Origin: Lachnospiraceae bacterium
GTDB taxonomy: Bacteria > Bacillota > Clostridia > Lachnospirales > Lachnospiraceae
Length of the DNA: 64,000 nucleotides
Reading direction: 5' to 3'
NCBI GenBank assembly: GCA_017394885.1
Contig: JAFPWO010000002.1
Location: 47,111 to 111,110, forward strand
Within the stretch, counting starts at the first letter, position 1, and each line of letters opens with the position of its first letter. Shown piece by piece: positions 32,018 through 40,644 of this stretch. Both the position numbers and the translations under genes were made by a program. The notes beneath the pieces were generated by a model that did not search any database, was not told the origin of the DNA, and worked only from the letters and a program-made list of their open reading frames with translations.

Positions 32018-34648
32018 TTATACCCGGATCTGCGTCTTTGCGCCGCCGATCGTTTTCGTCACCACGATTTGCTTTTCGATCCGTTCTTCCAGTTCATGCA
32101 CATGGGAGATGATCCCGACAAGGCGCGTGCCCTCCGCCAGGTCCGACAGGACTCTTACGGAGTTGCCGAGCGCGTTTTCATCCAGCGTGCCGAAGCCTTC
32201 ATCGATAAACATCGCCTCGATGCGGACGGCACCGCTCGCCGCCTGCACGATATCCGAAAGCCCCAGGGCCAGAGCCAGCGAAGCCAGGAAGGACTCCCCG
32301 CCGGAGAGGGTGGAAACATCCCGCCACTGCCCGGTGCTCCGGTCCAGCACGTCCAGATCCAGCCCGCTCTGGCTGCGCAGATCCCGGGCTTCTTCCTTGC
32401 AGCGCAGCGTAAAGTTGCCGCCGGTGAGGACCGTCAGCCGCTTGTTGGCCGCCGCCACGACCTGCCGGAAATAGTACTGCTGCACATAGGCTTCAAAGGT
32501 CAGCTTGGCCGCGCCGTCCAGCTGTCCGGCGCAGCATTTATACAGATCCGCGATCACGGCCCACTGCTCTTCTTTTTCCTGCTGCTTCTTCCGGACCCGG
32601 CGGATCGTTCCCAGCGCCGCCTCGTTCTGCCTGCGGCGGGCCGAGCGCTCTTCTTTTTTACGGCCCAGGGCTTTCTTTTTCTCCCCGGCTTCCCGGATCT
32701 TCTCATCCAGCGCGGCAAGATCGGTTTTTTCTTTGCCCTGCGCCTTTTTCCGCAGTTCATCCATCCGGCCGGCCAGCTGATTGATCCTCGACTCATGGTC
32801 ACGGATGCGCTTTTCTGCCCGGCTCATCTCCTCCGGCGGCATCTGGGCCGCGCGGAAGGCTGCTTCGTCCGCAAAACCTTCTTCCGCAAGCTGCCGGGCA
32901 AAGGTCTCTTCGCAGGCCTTTGCCTTTTCCCGGAACGAGCGAAGCTGTTCTTCCCGGGCGCCGATCTCCTCCTGCGCCATCCGGATCCGGTTCCGGATCG
33001 AAGAAAGCTTTTCGCCGGCCTCTTTGACCGCGCGGTCGATCGCCTCCGCCCCGTCCCGGAGGCTGCGGATCTTTTTCTGCAGCGCTTCCTCGGATTCATC
33101 CTCCGGGATGCCTTCCCTGCCGAGCCGGTCGCGTAAGCTTTCCAGATCCGACCGGATCCGTTCCAGCCGGCTGCCGGCGTCGCTTAAGGCTTTCGCCGCC
33201 TTTTTCTGCTCTTTTTCCGCCGCTTCGAAGGCGCTGCGGGTCACCGCGTCTTCCGGAAGGACGGCCGGCTTCGGATGGGTCAGGGACCCGCACACCGGGC
33301 AGGGCATTCCTTCTCTAAGCTCTTCTGCCAGCAGCCCCGCCTGCGCCGTAAAATACCCTTCCTTGGCGCGCTGATACGCGGCATCCGCGCGCAGGCTCTC
33401 CTCCAGGCACGCGGCCAAATCCTTCTGCCCGCCGCTTTCTTCTTTTTTCCGGCTCCGAAGCTGCCTGAGCAGCGGGACGGCCTTTTCCGCCGCGTCCGCC
33501 TGCTGCCGGAACCGAAGTCCTTCCTCCCGGCGTTCCTGCGCTGCCTGCTCCGCTTGTTCCGCTTCGGGCAGCGCCTCCAGCGCTTCTTTCAGCCTCTCCT
33601 GCCACGCCTCAAGGGCGTTTTCTTCTCTTTTTACCGTCTCCCGGCTGTTCTTTCGGTTTGCTTCGGCGCCTTCACTCCGCTGGGCTTTCCGGGCTTCCTC
33701 CAGCCGGCGCTCCAGATCGCGGATGCTCTCTTCTTCCCGGCTCAGCCGCTGCTTTTCTTCCTCCGCGGCGGCCAGTTCGTCGATCTCCCGATTCAGCCGG
33801 ATCCCGTCCGACTTCGCTTTATCCAACGCGGAAAGATCCTCTTCCGCCGCCTGAAGCGCCGCTGCCGCCGCAGCTTCCTTTCCGCCCTCCCAGGCGATCA
33901 GCTTTTCCAGACTTTCCGCGACCCGGTCCGCATATCTGGCGTCCTGCGCGCCGCGGACAAGCGCCTCCCTGTCCGGGAAATCCTCCTCCGCGTCGATCTG
34001 CTGCATCCCGGCATAGATCACCATATCCTGCTCCGCTTTTTCCCGCACGCAGGCCGCGTTTTTTTCTTTCAGCTCCCGCTGGACGGCCGCGTAAACCGAG
34101 GTGTGGAATAGCTTCTGGAACAGCGCTTTCCGCTCTTCGGACTTCGCGTTCAGGATCTTTAAAAAATCGCCCTGCGCGATCATGACGGTCTGGGTAAACT
34201 GCTCCTGCGTAAGGCCGAACAGTTCCTGGACTTTTTCTCTGACTTCTTTGATCCCCTCCACCGTCTCTCCGCTTTCCTCATCGGTCAGGCTGGCGGCGGC
34301 TGAGTTTTTTACGAGCTTTTCATCCTGCCCGCGGAGCGGGGGGCGGTAGTACTCCGGTCTGCGGCGGATCTTCCATTCTTTCCCTTTATGCCGAAAGACA
34401 TATTCCACGTAGGTTTCCGCCGCCGGAGAAGCATAGTCCGAGCGGAACGATTTGCTGCTGCGCCGCGCGCTTCCGCCCGAAGCCTCCCCGTAGAGGGCAA
34501 AGCAGATGGCGTCGAAGATCGTCGTCTTCCCCGCGCCGGTATCCCCACAGATCAGGAAGATGCCGTGATCGCCGAACGCGGTAAAATCGATCTCCTCGGT
34601 TCCCGCATAGGGGCCGAAGGCAGAAATCGTCAGCTTAATCGGCTTCAT
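32018..34648 (-). CDS. sbcC: Exonuclease SbcCD, ATPase subunit SbcC
   Basis: The 876-residue SMC-like ATPase has Walker A (CGDTGAGKTTIFDAI) at the N-terminus, long charged coiled coils on both sides of a zinc hook (CPVC, Cys450 and Cys453), and C-terminal signature LSGGESFLASLALALGLSD and Walker B EAMFIDEGFGTLDE. With SbcD it opens hairpins and protein-blocked DNA ends. It is somewhat shorter than the 1000-residue enzymes of other bacteria, with shorter coils. Its ATG overlaps the sbcD 3' end by 14 bases. Confidence 0.95.
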   Translation of the reverse strand: MKPIKLTISAFGPYAGTEEIDFTAFGDHGIFLICGDTGAGKTTIFDAICFALYGEASGGSARRSSKSFRSDYASPAAETYVEYVFRHKGKEWKIRRRPEYYRPPLRGQDEKLVKNSAAASLTDEESGETVEGIKEVREKVQELFGLTQEQFTQTVMIAQGDFLKILNAKSEERKALFQKLFHTSVYAAVQRELKEKNAACVREKAEQDMVIYAGMQQIDAEEDFPDREALVRGAQDARYADRVAESLEKLIAWEGGKEAAAAAALQAAEEDLSALDKAKSDGIRLNREIDELAAAEEEKQRLSREEESIRDLERRLEEARKAQRSEGAEANRKNSRETVKREENALEAWQERLKEALEALPEAEQAEQAAQERREEGLRFRQQADAAEKAVPLLRQLRSRKKEESGGQKDLAACLEESLRADAAYQRAKEGYFTAQAGLLAEELREGMPCPVCGSLTHPKPAVLPEDAVTRSAFEAAEKEQKKAAKALSDAGSRLERIRSDLESLRDRLGREGIPEDESEEALQKKIRSLRDGAEAIDRAVKEAGEKLSSIRNRIRMAQEEIGAREEQLRSFREKAKACEETFARQLAEEGFADEAAFRAAQMPPEEMSRAEKRIRDHESRINQLAGRMDELRKKAQGKEKTDLAALDEKIREAGEKKKALGRKKEERSARRRQNEAALGTIRRVRKKQQEKEEQWAVIADLYKCCAGQLDGAAKLTFEAYVQQYYFRQVVAAANKRLTVLTGGNFTLRCKEEARDLRSQSGLDLDVLDRSTGQWRDVSTLSGGESFLASLALALGLSDIVQAASGAVRIEAMFIDEGFGTLDENALGNSVRVLSDLAEGTRLVGIISHVHELEERIEKQIVVTKTIGGAKTQIRV

Positions 34649-35768
34649 ACGGCATCTCCTCCATCTTTTCCAGGATCTTCTCTATCTCTTTCCTGTGCGC
34701 CGGCCCCGGCGCCTGGCCGTTATTCTGCAGGCGGTAGAAGTCCGAAAAAAGCTCCGTGACCGTCTTGTTTTCGATGTTTTCCGCCGCCGTGATATCCAGA
34801 TCCTGCTTTGTCCGGGAATTGACCACGGACAGGCGCATCATGTTCGGGAAGTTGACGGAAAGCCGCACGCCGGCGTCCGGCGGGACGAGCTCGTCACGGA
34901 CGGTGACCCAGAGGTAATCTTCCGAATAGTCCATCGCCATGAGTTCGCTCATGAGCCCCTCGATAAGCCGCAGGTCCCGGAGCGGGGAAAGCGCGACGGT
35001 CCTGACCGCCACCGTTCCTTTTTCCCGAACGTCCGCGATGCTCACGCTCTTGGGATATGCCGCCTCCGAGAAAGAATACTTGAGCGGCGAGCCCGCGTAG
35101 CGCAGCGACTCGCGCCGGATCTTCTGCGGTTTATGGATGTGCCCCAGCGCGGCATAGTCGAAGCAGTCAAAGACCGAAGCGGCAATGCCGTCCAGCCCGC
35201 CCACGATGGGTTCCTCGGAATCGGAGGTCTCGCTCCCGGTAATAAATTCGTGTGCCAGCAGGATATTTCGCCCGGCCGGATCGATCGGCGCATGCCGGAG
35301 GATCGCTTCCACCGCTTCCTGATGATTCGTGATCGTCTCCCCGGGGAAGTAACGCCTCACTGCGGAAGGCCGCAGATACGGCAGCATCCAGACCGTCAGC
35401 GGGCCGTACGCATCCTGCAGTGAAACGTGCTGCAGCATGCCGTCAAAACGCTCGGAAATATAAATGCCCGCCGATTTGACGAGCGAGGAAAAATAGGATA
35501 CCCGCGCCGCCGAATCATGGTTCCCGCTGATCACAAAAGCCGGAAGCCCCAGCCCGGCCAGCTGCGTGATAAAGCGGTCGAAAAGCGCCACCGCCTCCGC
35601 CTGGGGGGCTGAGCGCTGGTAAATATCACCGGCGATCAGAACCGCATCCACCTTTTCCCGCTGCGCCGCCGACAGAATCTGATCCAATATGTAGGCCTGG
35701 TCCGGCAGCAGGGAAACATCGTTCAGCACCTTCCCCAGATGCAGGTCGGCTGTGTGTAAAAAACGCAT
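34635..35768 (-). CDS. sbcD: Exonuclease SbcCD, nuclease subunit SbcD
   Basis: This 377-residue Mre11-type phosphoesterase shows all metal motifs: TADLHLGK, AGDIYQRSAP, ISGNHDS and LGHIHKPQ. It cuts double-strand ends and hairpins together with SbcC, whose gene it overlaps by 14 bases. The C-terminal part (about 290-377) is the capping and SbcC-contact region. A five-base gap separates it from the upstream HTH gene. Confidence 0.95.
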   Translation of the reverse strand: MRFLHTADLHLGKVLNDVSLLPDQAYILDQILSAAQREKVDAVLIAGDIYQRSAPQAEAVALFDRFITQLAGLGLPAFVISGNHDSAARVSYFSSLVKSAGIYISERFDGMLQHVSLQDAYGPLTVWMLPYLRPSAVRRYFPGETITNHQEAVEAILRHAPIDPAGRNILLAHEFITGSETSDSEEPIVGGLDGIAASVFDCFDYAALGHIHKPQKIRRESLRYAGSPLKYSFSEAAYPKSVSIADVREKGTVAVRTVALSPLRDLRLIEGLMSELMAMDYSEDYLWVTVRDELVPPDAGVRLSVNFPNMMRLSVVNSRTKQDLDITAAENIENKTVTELFSDFYRLQNNGQAPGPAHRKEIEKILEKMEEMPYEAD

Positions 35769-35773
35769 GACAG

Positions 35774-36280
35774 TTATCCTTCTTCTTCGTAATCGTAGAG
35801 AGACTCGAAACCGTGCTCCGTGAGAAAGGCGTCCGCATCTCCCATATCGTAAATATGCCTGTTAAAGGCGATGATCAGCGCCGCGTCCCGGGGGATCTTC
35901 GCGTACAGCGGCGTCATCCCGTAGAGCTTGAGTGCGCGGTTCACCTCGCGCAGTTCCATATGCGCCGCCAGACAAAGCCGGATGATCAGGTCCCGGTTCC
36001 TCGTGACCTTCTCCAGGGAGACCACTTTATAGCCGTAGGAATCGGAGATACCGGCCGTCATAAAAACCTCCCGCTGCGTCCGGTTCTTTTTCCGGAGCGT
36101 CTGCCGGAAATAGCGGGTAAAGGGCTGGGATTCTTCCAGCAGGCTGTCCGCGTTCTGTTCCAGATAGCGGTCCAGCTCCTTCGGTCCGGTCTGTTTCAGG
36201 ATATTCTCCAGCGCTTCCGTGGAAAGGGCGTCATCCGTCCGGCTGTCCCTGTCATCCGCCTCATGCTGCTTTCGGTTCAC
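35774..36280 (-). CDS. HTH-containing protein heading the sbcDC-dinB operon
   Basis: The 168-residue soluble protein has an XRE-like helix-turn-helix region (about residues 60-125: QREVFMTAGISDSYGYKVVS then RDLIIRLCLAAHMELREVNR) and an acidic C-terminus (YDYEEEG). I know similar proteins in Clostridia but no tested function. It starts with GTG 36280, supported by AAGGAGAG six bases upstream. First position in a DNA-repair operon makes regulation of sbcDC-dinB a possibility; no LexA-like protease domain is present. Confident as a gene, uncertain as to role. Confidence 0.75.
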   Translation of the reverse strand: MNRKQHEADDRDSRTDDALSTEALENILKQTGPKELDRYLEQNADSLLEESQPFTRYFRQTLRKKNRTQREVFMTAGISDSYGYKVVSLEKVTRNRDLIIRLCLAAHMELREVNRALKLYGMTPLYAKIPRDAALIIAFNRHIYDMGDADAFLTEHGFESLYDYEEEG

Positions 36281-36334
36281 GGTCTCTCCTTTCCGTCTTT
36301 TTTCTCCGCGGCCCGGCCGCAGGAATCAACAATT

Positions 36335-36343
36335 ATTGTACCA
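36335..36343 (-). promoter_or_regulatory. Extended -10 promoter of the HTH-sbcDC-dinB operon
   Basis: Minus-strand TGGTACAAT (36343-36335) lies about 55 bases upstream of the GTG start. No good -35 is seen, as is usual for extended -10 promoters. Confidence 0.5.
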
Positions 36344-36419
36344 TGAATCCGGCGTTTTCGATCAGATAAAAATCTTTTTTCGGAAATTCTCTTTCCTCTT
36401 TCCATCTATTCTTTTTCTA

Positions 36420-36428
36420 TGGTATGAT
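36420..36428 (+). promoter_or_regulatory. Extended -10 promoter of the M20 gene
   Basis: TGGTATGAT at 36420-36428 is about 45 bases upstream of ATG 36474. Transcription from here would exclude the longer reading frame that starts at 36219. Confidence 0.55.
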
Positions 36429-36473
36429 GAAGCCGGATCGATGTGTTTTTGTCCTGATAAAAAGGAGATCCTT

Positions 36474-37856
36474 ATGGTCAATCTGATTCAGAAAGCAATG
36501 GAACGGCACGCGGAAGAGCTGAACGCCTTAAGCCGGGATCTGTGGGAACATCCGCAGGTGGCCTGGCAGGAAACCTATGCGGCCGAAACGCTCTCCGCCT
36601 ATCTCAGAAAAAACGGATTTGAAGTGGAAAAACCCGTGGGCGGGATCCCGACGGCCTTCACCGCCCGTTACGGGAGCGGCCGGCCCGTGATCGGGATCCT
36701 CGCGGAATACGACGCGCTGCCCGGCTTCAGCCAGAAGACAGTCACGCACGAGGAGCCGGAAGTACCCGGCGGCGCGGGACATGCCTGCGGCCATAACCTG
36801 ATGGGCGCGGCCCACGCCGGCGCCTGCGTCATGCTGAAGGAGATCATGGAGCAGGAAAAGATTCCCGGCACGGTGGTCTTTTTCGGCTGCCCGGCGGAAG
36901 AGGTCCTGACCGGCAAGGTCTTTATGGCCCGGGCCGGGGTCTTTGACGGAATCGACTGCGCGCTGAATTTCCATCCGGATTCCTGCAACGGGGTCAACAT
37001 GCACAGGCTGGCAGGCATCAACAATGTGAAGTTCAAATTCCACGGGATCATCTCTCACGCGGCGGCCCGCCCCTTTGACGGGCGGAGCGCTTCGGACGCG
37101 GCCGAGCTCATGAACGTCGGCGCGAACTATCTCCGGGAGCATATCCCCGACGGCGTGCGTATCCACTACGTGACGCTGGATGGCGGGAAAGCCCCGAATA
37201 TCGTCCCGAACTTTGCCCAGACCTGGTATCACGTGCGGGCCAAGAACCGCCCGGACGTCGAGAAGGTCTACGCCCGGCTGGTGAAAGTCGCCAAAGGCGC
37301 CGCCATGATGACCGAGACCGAGGTGGAGGTGGATCTGCAGGGCGGCTGCTATCCCAGTGTACAGAACAAGGTGCTGGCGGAAGCGATCAACGAAGCCATG
37401 CACGAGCTCGGCGGGCCGAAGTTCACCGAGGAAGAAAAAGCCTACGCCGCCGAGCTGGACGCCTCCTGCCCGGCGAAGCCGGCACGCCTCTACAGCCTAC
37501 CGGAAGGCGAGCATCTGGACGAGCGGATCATCGGAATCTACGGCGAAGGGACCTTTGCCTACAACGCCAGCGACATCGGCGACGTCGGCCACCTGGTGCC
37601 CGCCACCATGTTCGGCACCGCCTGCTACAATATGCGCGCCGACCTTCACAGCTGGCAGGTCGCGGCCTGTACGGGGCACGCCATCGGGCAACGCGGCATG
37701 CGCTATGCCGCCGGGATCCTGGCACTGGCTTCCTTAAAGCTCTTTACGGAGCCGGAGCGGGTCGCCCGCGCGAAAGAAGAATTTGACACGATGATGGACG
37801 GCGAGACGTATCTTTGCCCGATCCCGGACGAGGTCCGGCCGCCGGTCGCAAACTAA
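36474..37856 (+). CDS. M20 family amidohydrolase (AbgB-like)
   Basis: The 460-residue metallopeptidase-fold protein has the zinc site motifs GGAGHACGHNLMGAAHA, FGCPAEE and NFHPDS, and a C-terminal GHAIGQRGMRYAAGIL. It resembles the AbgB/p-aminobenzoyl-glutamate hydrolase group, enzymes that split amide bonds of N-acylated amino acids in the cytosol. ATG 36474 is chosen because AAAGGAGAT lies just upstream and the promoter is at 36420; the frame is open further to 36219. It converges with the VorABCD-like operon and could feed amino acids into it, but that is speculative. Confidence 0.88.
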   Translation: MVNLIQKAMERHAEELNALSRDLWEHPQVAWQETYAAETLSAYLRKNGFEVEKPVGGIPTAFTARYGSGRPVIGILAEYDALPGFSQKTVTHEEPEVPGGAGHACGHNLMGAAHAGACVMLKEIMEQEKIPGTVVFFGCPAEEVLTGKVFMARAGVFDGIDCALNFHPDSCNGVNMHRLAGINNVKFKFHGIISHAAARPFDGRSASDAAELMNVGANYLREHIPDGVRIHYVTLDGGKAPNIVPNFAQTWYHVRAKNRPDVEKVYARLVKVAKGAAMMTETEVEVDLQGGCYPSVQNKVLAEAINEAMHELGGPKFTEEEKAYAAELDASCPAKPARLYSLPEGEHLDERIIGIYGEGTFAYNASDIGDVGHLVPATMFGTACYNMRADLHSWQVAACTGHAIGQRGMRYAAGILALASLKLFTEPERVARAKEEFDTMMDGETYLCPIPDEVRPPVAN

Positions 37857-37863
37857 AAACAAC

Positions 37864-37895
37864 GACGGGGTGGCACTTGCCACCCCGTCTTCTTT
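37864..37895. terminator. Bidirectional terminator
   Basis: An 11-base-pair stem GACGGGGTGGC/GCCACCCCGTC (37864-37874 with 37879-37889), four-base loop, followed by TTCTTT on the plus strand and a T-rich stretch on the minus strand. It separates the M20 gene from the converging nine-gene operon. Confidence 0.8.
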
Positions 37896-37943
37896 ACCGA
37901 TCTTTCGATCTGTTTACCCGGCACCACGCCGGTGATCCATGGT

Positions 37944-38501
37944 TTAAGCCCGGCTCTTCTGTTCCTTCCCGTAAGCCAGGCCGGTTCTGAAGGCCTTTTC
38001 ATTCATTTCATTCAGCCAGGGACGTTTTGCCCCCAGCTTCTTTAACGCTGTTGCCAATACATTTTCTTCCGGCAGAGCGTCGGTATAGCCGATATAGGTT
38101 CCCAGCATCACCAGATTGGCGATTTTTCCGCTGCCGATCTCTTCAGCGACTTCATTGGCCGGCACACGGATCACGGTAATATCATCCCGTTTCGGTTCAG
38201 CTTTGATGATCGAACTGTTCATAAACAGGAGGCCGCCCGGTTTTACGCGTTCTTCAAATTTCAGCAGAGACGGCTCGTTCAAAACGATAACATTGTCTAT
38301 TTCCTGCCCGACCGGCCCGCCGATCTGCTCATCGGATATCGTCACGTAGCAGTTGGCTGTTCCGCCCCGCTGCTCCGATCCGTAGGAAGGAAAATACAGA
38401 ACATTTTTATCTGTTGTTTCGCAGGCAGTGTAGCTTAACAGCTGGCCGATCATCATGACCCCCTGTCCGCCGAATCCGCCGATCAGAATTCTTCTTTCCA
38501 T
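37944..38501 (-). CDS. 2-oxoacid:ferredoxin oxidoreductase, gamma subunit
   Basis: The 185-residue protein opens with IGGFGGQGVMMIGQLLSYTA, the hallmark of the gamma domain of 2-oxoacid:acceptor oxidoreductases, and contains YGSEQRGGTANCYV, which contacts CoA in relatives. It combines with the alpha, beta and delta subunits encoded directly upstream to convert a 2-oxoacid plus CoA to acyl-CoA, CO2 and reduced ferredoxin. It is the last gene of the nine-gene operon, nine bases after the beta gene. Confidence 0.93.
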   Translation of the reverse strand: MERRILIGGFGGQGVMMIGQLLSYTACETTDKNVLYFPSYGSEQRGGTANCYVTISDEQIGGPVGQEIDNVIVLNEPSLLKFEERVKPGGLLFMNSSIIKAEPKRDDITVIRVPANEVAEEIGSGKIANLVMLGTYIGYTDALPEENVLATALKKLGAKRPWLNEMNEKAFRTGLAYGKEQKSRA

Positions 38502-38510
38502 GGCTTCCTC

Positions 38511-39254
38511 CTAGTTATCCCGTAAAGTACCGATGGGAAATTCTTTCAACGTGTTTTCCTGCATGAATTTGACCGAGTCAACAGGACTCAGCCCCCAGTT
38601 TGTCGGGCAGGAAGACATGATCTCGATAAAGGAAAATCCTTTGCCGTCGATCTGGTTCTGGAATCCTTTCCGGATCGCCTCTTTCGCTTTCAAAATATGC
38701 GGAGCGGTATCACAGGAAACCCGTGTAATGAAAACGGGAGCACGAAGTGTATTCAGAAGTTCGCACATGTGCATGGGATATCCCACGTCATCAGCATCCC
38801 TTCCTTTCGGGGTCGTTGTGGATTTCTGCCCGATCAGTGTTGTCGGAGCCATCTGGCCGCCCGTCATGCCATAGGTCGAGTTGTTGACAAAGATGACCGT
38901 TATCTTTTCTCCGCGGTTGGCGGCATAGATGATCTCCGACAGGCCGATGGCAGCGCAGTCTCCGTCGCCCTGGTAGGTATAGACAAGCGTGTCCTGCGGC
39001 GCCATGCGCTTCAGGCCGGTAGCCACTGCCGGAGCGCGGCCGTGAGGCGTGTTTACCATATCCACTTTGCCCTTCACATATCCATAGATATTGTTGCAGC
39101 AGCCGACACCGATGACGCACACGGCTTTGTCGATCAGGCCCATTTCTTCTGTTACTTCACCGATGATCTTAACGATAACGCCGTGAAAGCATCCCGGACA
39201 AAAACCGCCGCTGACCTGATTTACAGCCTTTGTTCTTGAATAGATCTTTTCCAC
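38511..39254 (-). CDS. 2-oxoacid:ferredoxin oxidoreductase, beta (TPP-binding) subunit
   Basis: The 247-residue subunit has the thiamine-diphosphate motif QGDGDCAAIG followed by NNSTYGMTGGQMAPT, typical of four-subunit Vor/Kor enzymes. CPGCFHG and CVIGVGCCNN supply cysteines common in the family. It carries out decarboxylation on the TPP cofactor. Its C-terminus (SCPTNWGLSPVDSVKFM) also matches the group acting on branched-chain or similar 2-oxoacids. Gene spacing to the alpha gene is 14 bases. Confidence 0.93.
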   Translation of the reverse strand: MEKIYSRTKAVNQVSGGFCPGCFHGVIVKIIGEVTEEMGLIDKAVCVIGVGCCNNIYGYVKGKVDMVNTPHGRAPAVATGLKRMAPQDTLVYTYQGDGDCAAIGLSEIIYAANRGEKITVIFVNNSTYGMTGGQMAPTTLIGQKSTTTPKGRDADDVGYPMHMCELLNTLRAPVFITRVSCDTAPHILKAKEAIRKGFQNQIDGKGFSFIEIMSSCPTNWGLSPVDSVKFMQENTLKEFPIGTLRDN

Positions 39255-39268
39255 AGAATCAGCCCTCC

Positions 39269-40396
39269 TTAATCCAAGTGCGACATAAACGCGTCAATGA
39301 CCTCAGACTCTTCCAGGATATGTCCGCCGGAACGTCCGTAATAATACGACGGGATCCGGTCACAGAGAGAAGCCTGAACATCTTCAAACATTTGTCCGGG
39401 TATTGCCATTTCGCTGCACAGGACAAATTTCACCTTCTGGCTGTCGAGCTTTTTATATGCGTTTGCCGGGAACGGATTGACGACGATCGGCCGGATCAGA
39501 CCGACGCGGTATCCTTTTTCCCGAAGCTGATCAACGGCTGCCCTGCAGACTCGTCCGCCGGTCCCGTAACCGGTCAAAATGTATTCGGCATCTTCGGTGC
39601 GGTACTCTTCCACACGGATATCGTTTTCCCATGTTTCATAGAGTTCTGCCCATAAGCGGTTTGCGCTTTCCAGTGTATGTTCCACCACAGGCTTGCCGCA
39701 TGCTCCCTGAGATTCCGCGTTGACCATGGCTGCGCGCCCGTACCACAGATCCAGTTTGATCGAACCCCAGCCGCGGGTGCGGACCCCGTTGCTTATCCAG
39801 TTTCTTCTGGCCAGCCGTTCTTTTTCGAGCTCTTCATCCGTACGCATAGGCGGAAGGATGACCGGCTCCATCATGGAGGCGATGCAGCCGTCCGCGAGGA
39901 TCAGGACCGGATTGCGGTCCCGTTCGGCAAGACGAAACGCCTCGTAGGTCAGATCAGCCGCCTCCTGGACGTTGCACGGCGCAAGTACGATCAGCTTGCA
40001 GCCGCCGTTTCCGATCGCTTTGGTTCCCTGCAGATAATCGCTCTGCGCGGGCTGGATTGTTCCGCCGCCGGGGCCGCCCCGCATAAAGTTGGCGATAACG
40101 ATCGGCTGACAGCCGTTTAAAGCCTGCGAGATCCCTTCTGCCATCAGCGCGATCCCGACAGAAGAGGACGAGGTCATCGCTTTTGCGCCGGCGATCGAAG
40201 CGCCCAGGACCATATTGATCGACGCCACTTCTGATTCGCCTTGAAGAAAGACTCCGCCGACTTCCGGAAGCCTTCTTGCCAGGTATTCCGGCGTCTCGTT
40301 CTGAGGGGTTATGGGATATCCCGCATAGAAGCGGCAGCCGGCACGGACAGCAGCTTCTGCAACCGCTTCAGCACCCTTCATAAAAACTCGTTCCAT
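39269..40396 (-). CDS. 2-oxoacid:ferredoxin oxidoreductase, alpha subunit (VorB-like)
   Basis: This 375-residue subunit reads MKGAEAVAEAAVRAGCRFYAGYPITPQNETPEYL-type sequence near its start, then VFLQGESEVASINMV and MTSSSSVGIALM, characteristic of VorB-type alpha subunits (3-methyl-2-oxobutanoate dehydrogenase group). The reaction is oxidative decarboxylation of a 2-oxoacid; the substrate could be a branched-chain, aromatic or other oxoacid. It is encoded between the delta ferredoxin and beta genes. Confidence 0.9.
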   Translation of the reverse strand: MERVFMKGAEAVAEAAVRAGCRFYAGYPITPQNETPEYLARRLPEVGGVFLQGESEVASINMVLGASIAGAKAMTSSSSVGIALMAEGISQALNGCQPIVIANFMRGGPGGGTIQPAQSDYLQGTKAIGNGGCKLIVLAPCNVQEAADLTYEAFRLAERDRNPVLILADGCIASMMEPVILPPMRTDEELEKERLARRNWISNGVRTRGWGSIKLDLWYGRAAMVNAESQGACGKPVVEHTLESANRLWAELYETWENDIRVEEYRTEDAEYILTGYGTGGRVCRAAVDQLREKGYRVGLIRPIVVNPFPANAYKKLDSQKVKFVLCSEMAIPGQMFEDVQASLCDRIPSYYYGRSGGHILEESEVIDAFMSHLD

Positions 40397-40408
40397 GAAT
40401 CGCTCCTC

Positions 40409-40612
40409 CTATTTCCAGATCTCAATGCAGATGTCCGGACAGATCACCGCGCACATTTTACAGGCCACGCATTTCTCCTGATCGACGACAACTGCGTAAT
40501 GATATCCGTTTGCATTCAGTTTTTCACCCAAAGCCAGGACCTGCCTCGGGCATGTCGCAACGCAGAGACCGCAGGCCTTGCATGCTTCGGAACTGATTTC
40601 AAGTTTTGCCAT
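40409..40612 (-). CDS. 2-oxoacid:ferredoxin oxidoreductase, delta (ferredoxin) subunit
   Basis: A 67-residue 2[4Fe-4S] ferredoxin with CKACGLCVATCPRQ and CVACKMCAVICPD, each CxxCxxCxxxCP. It relays electrons from the TPP/alpha-beta centre to free ferredoxin. It precedes the alpha gene by 12 bases; the order delta-alpha-beta-gamma is usual for four-subunit enzymes. Confidence 0.93.
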   Translation of the reverse strand: MAKLEISSEACKACGLCVATCPRQVLALGEKLNANGYHYAVVVDQEKCVACKMCAVICPDICIEIWK

Positions 40613-40644
40613 AAATAACCTCCGTTATGAAAATCATGGGACGA

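Noticed and set aside
36219..36473. 85-codon N-terminal extension of the M20 protein
   Set aside because: The segment overlaps the divergent HTH gene and the promoter, and AAAGGAG precedes ATG 36474.
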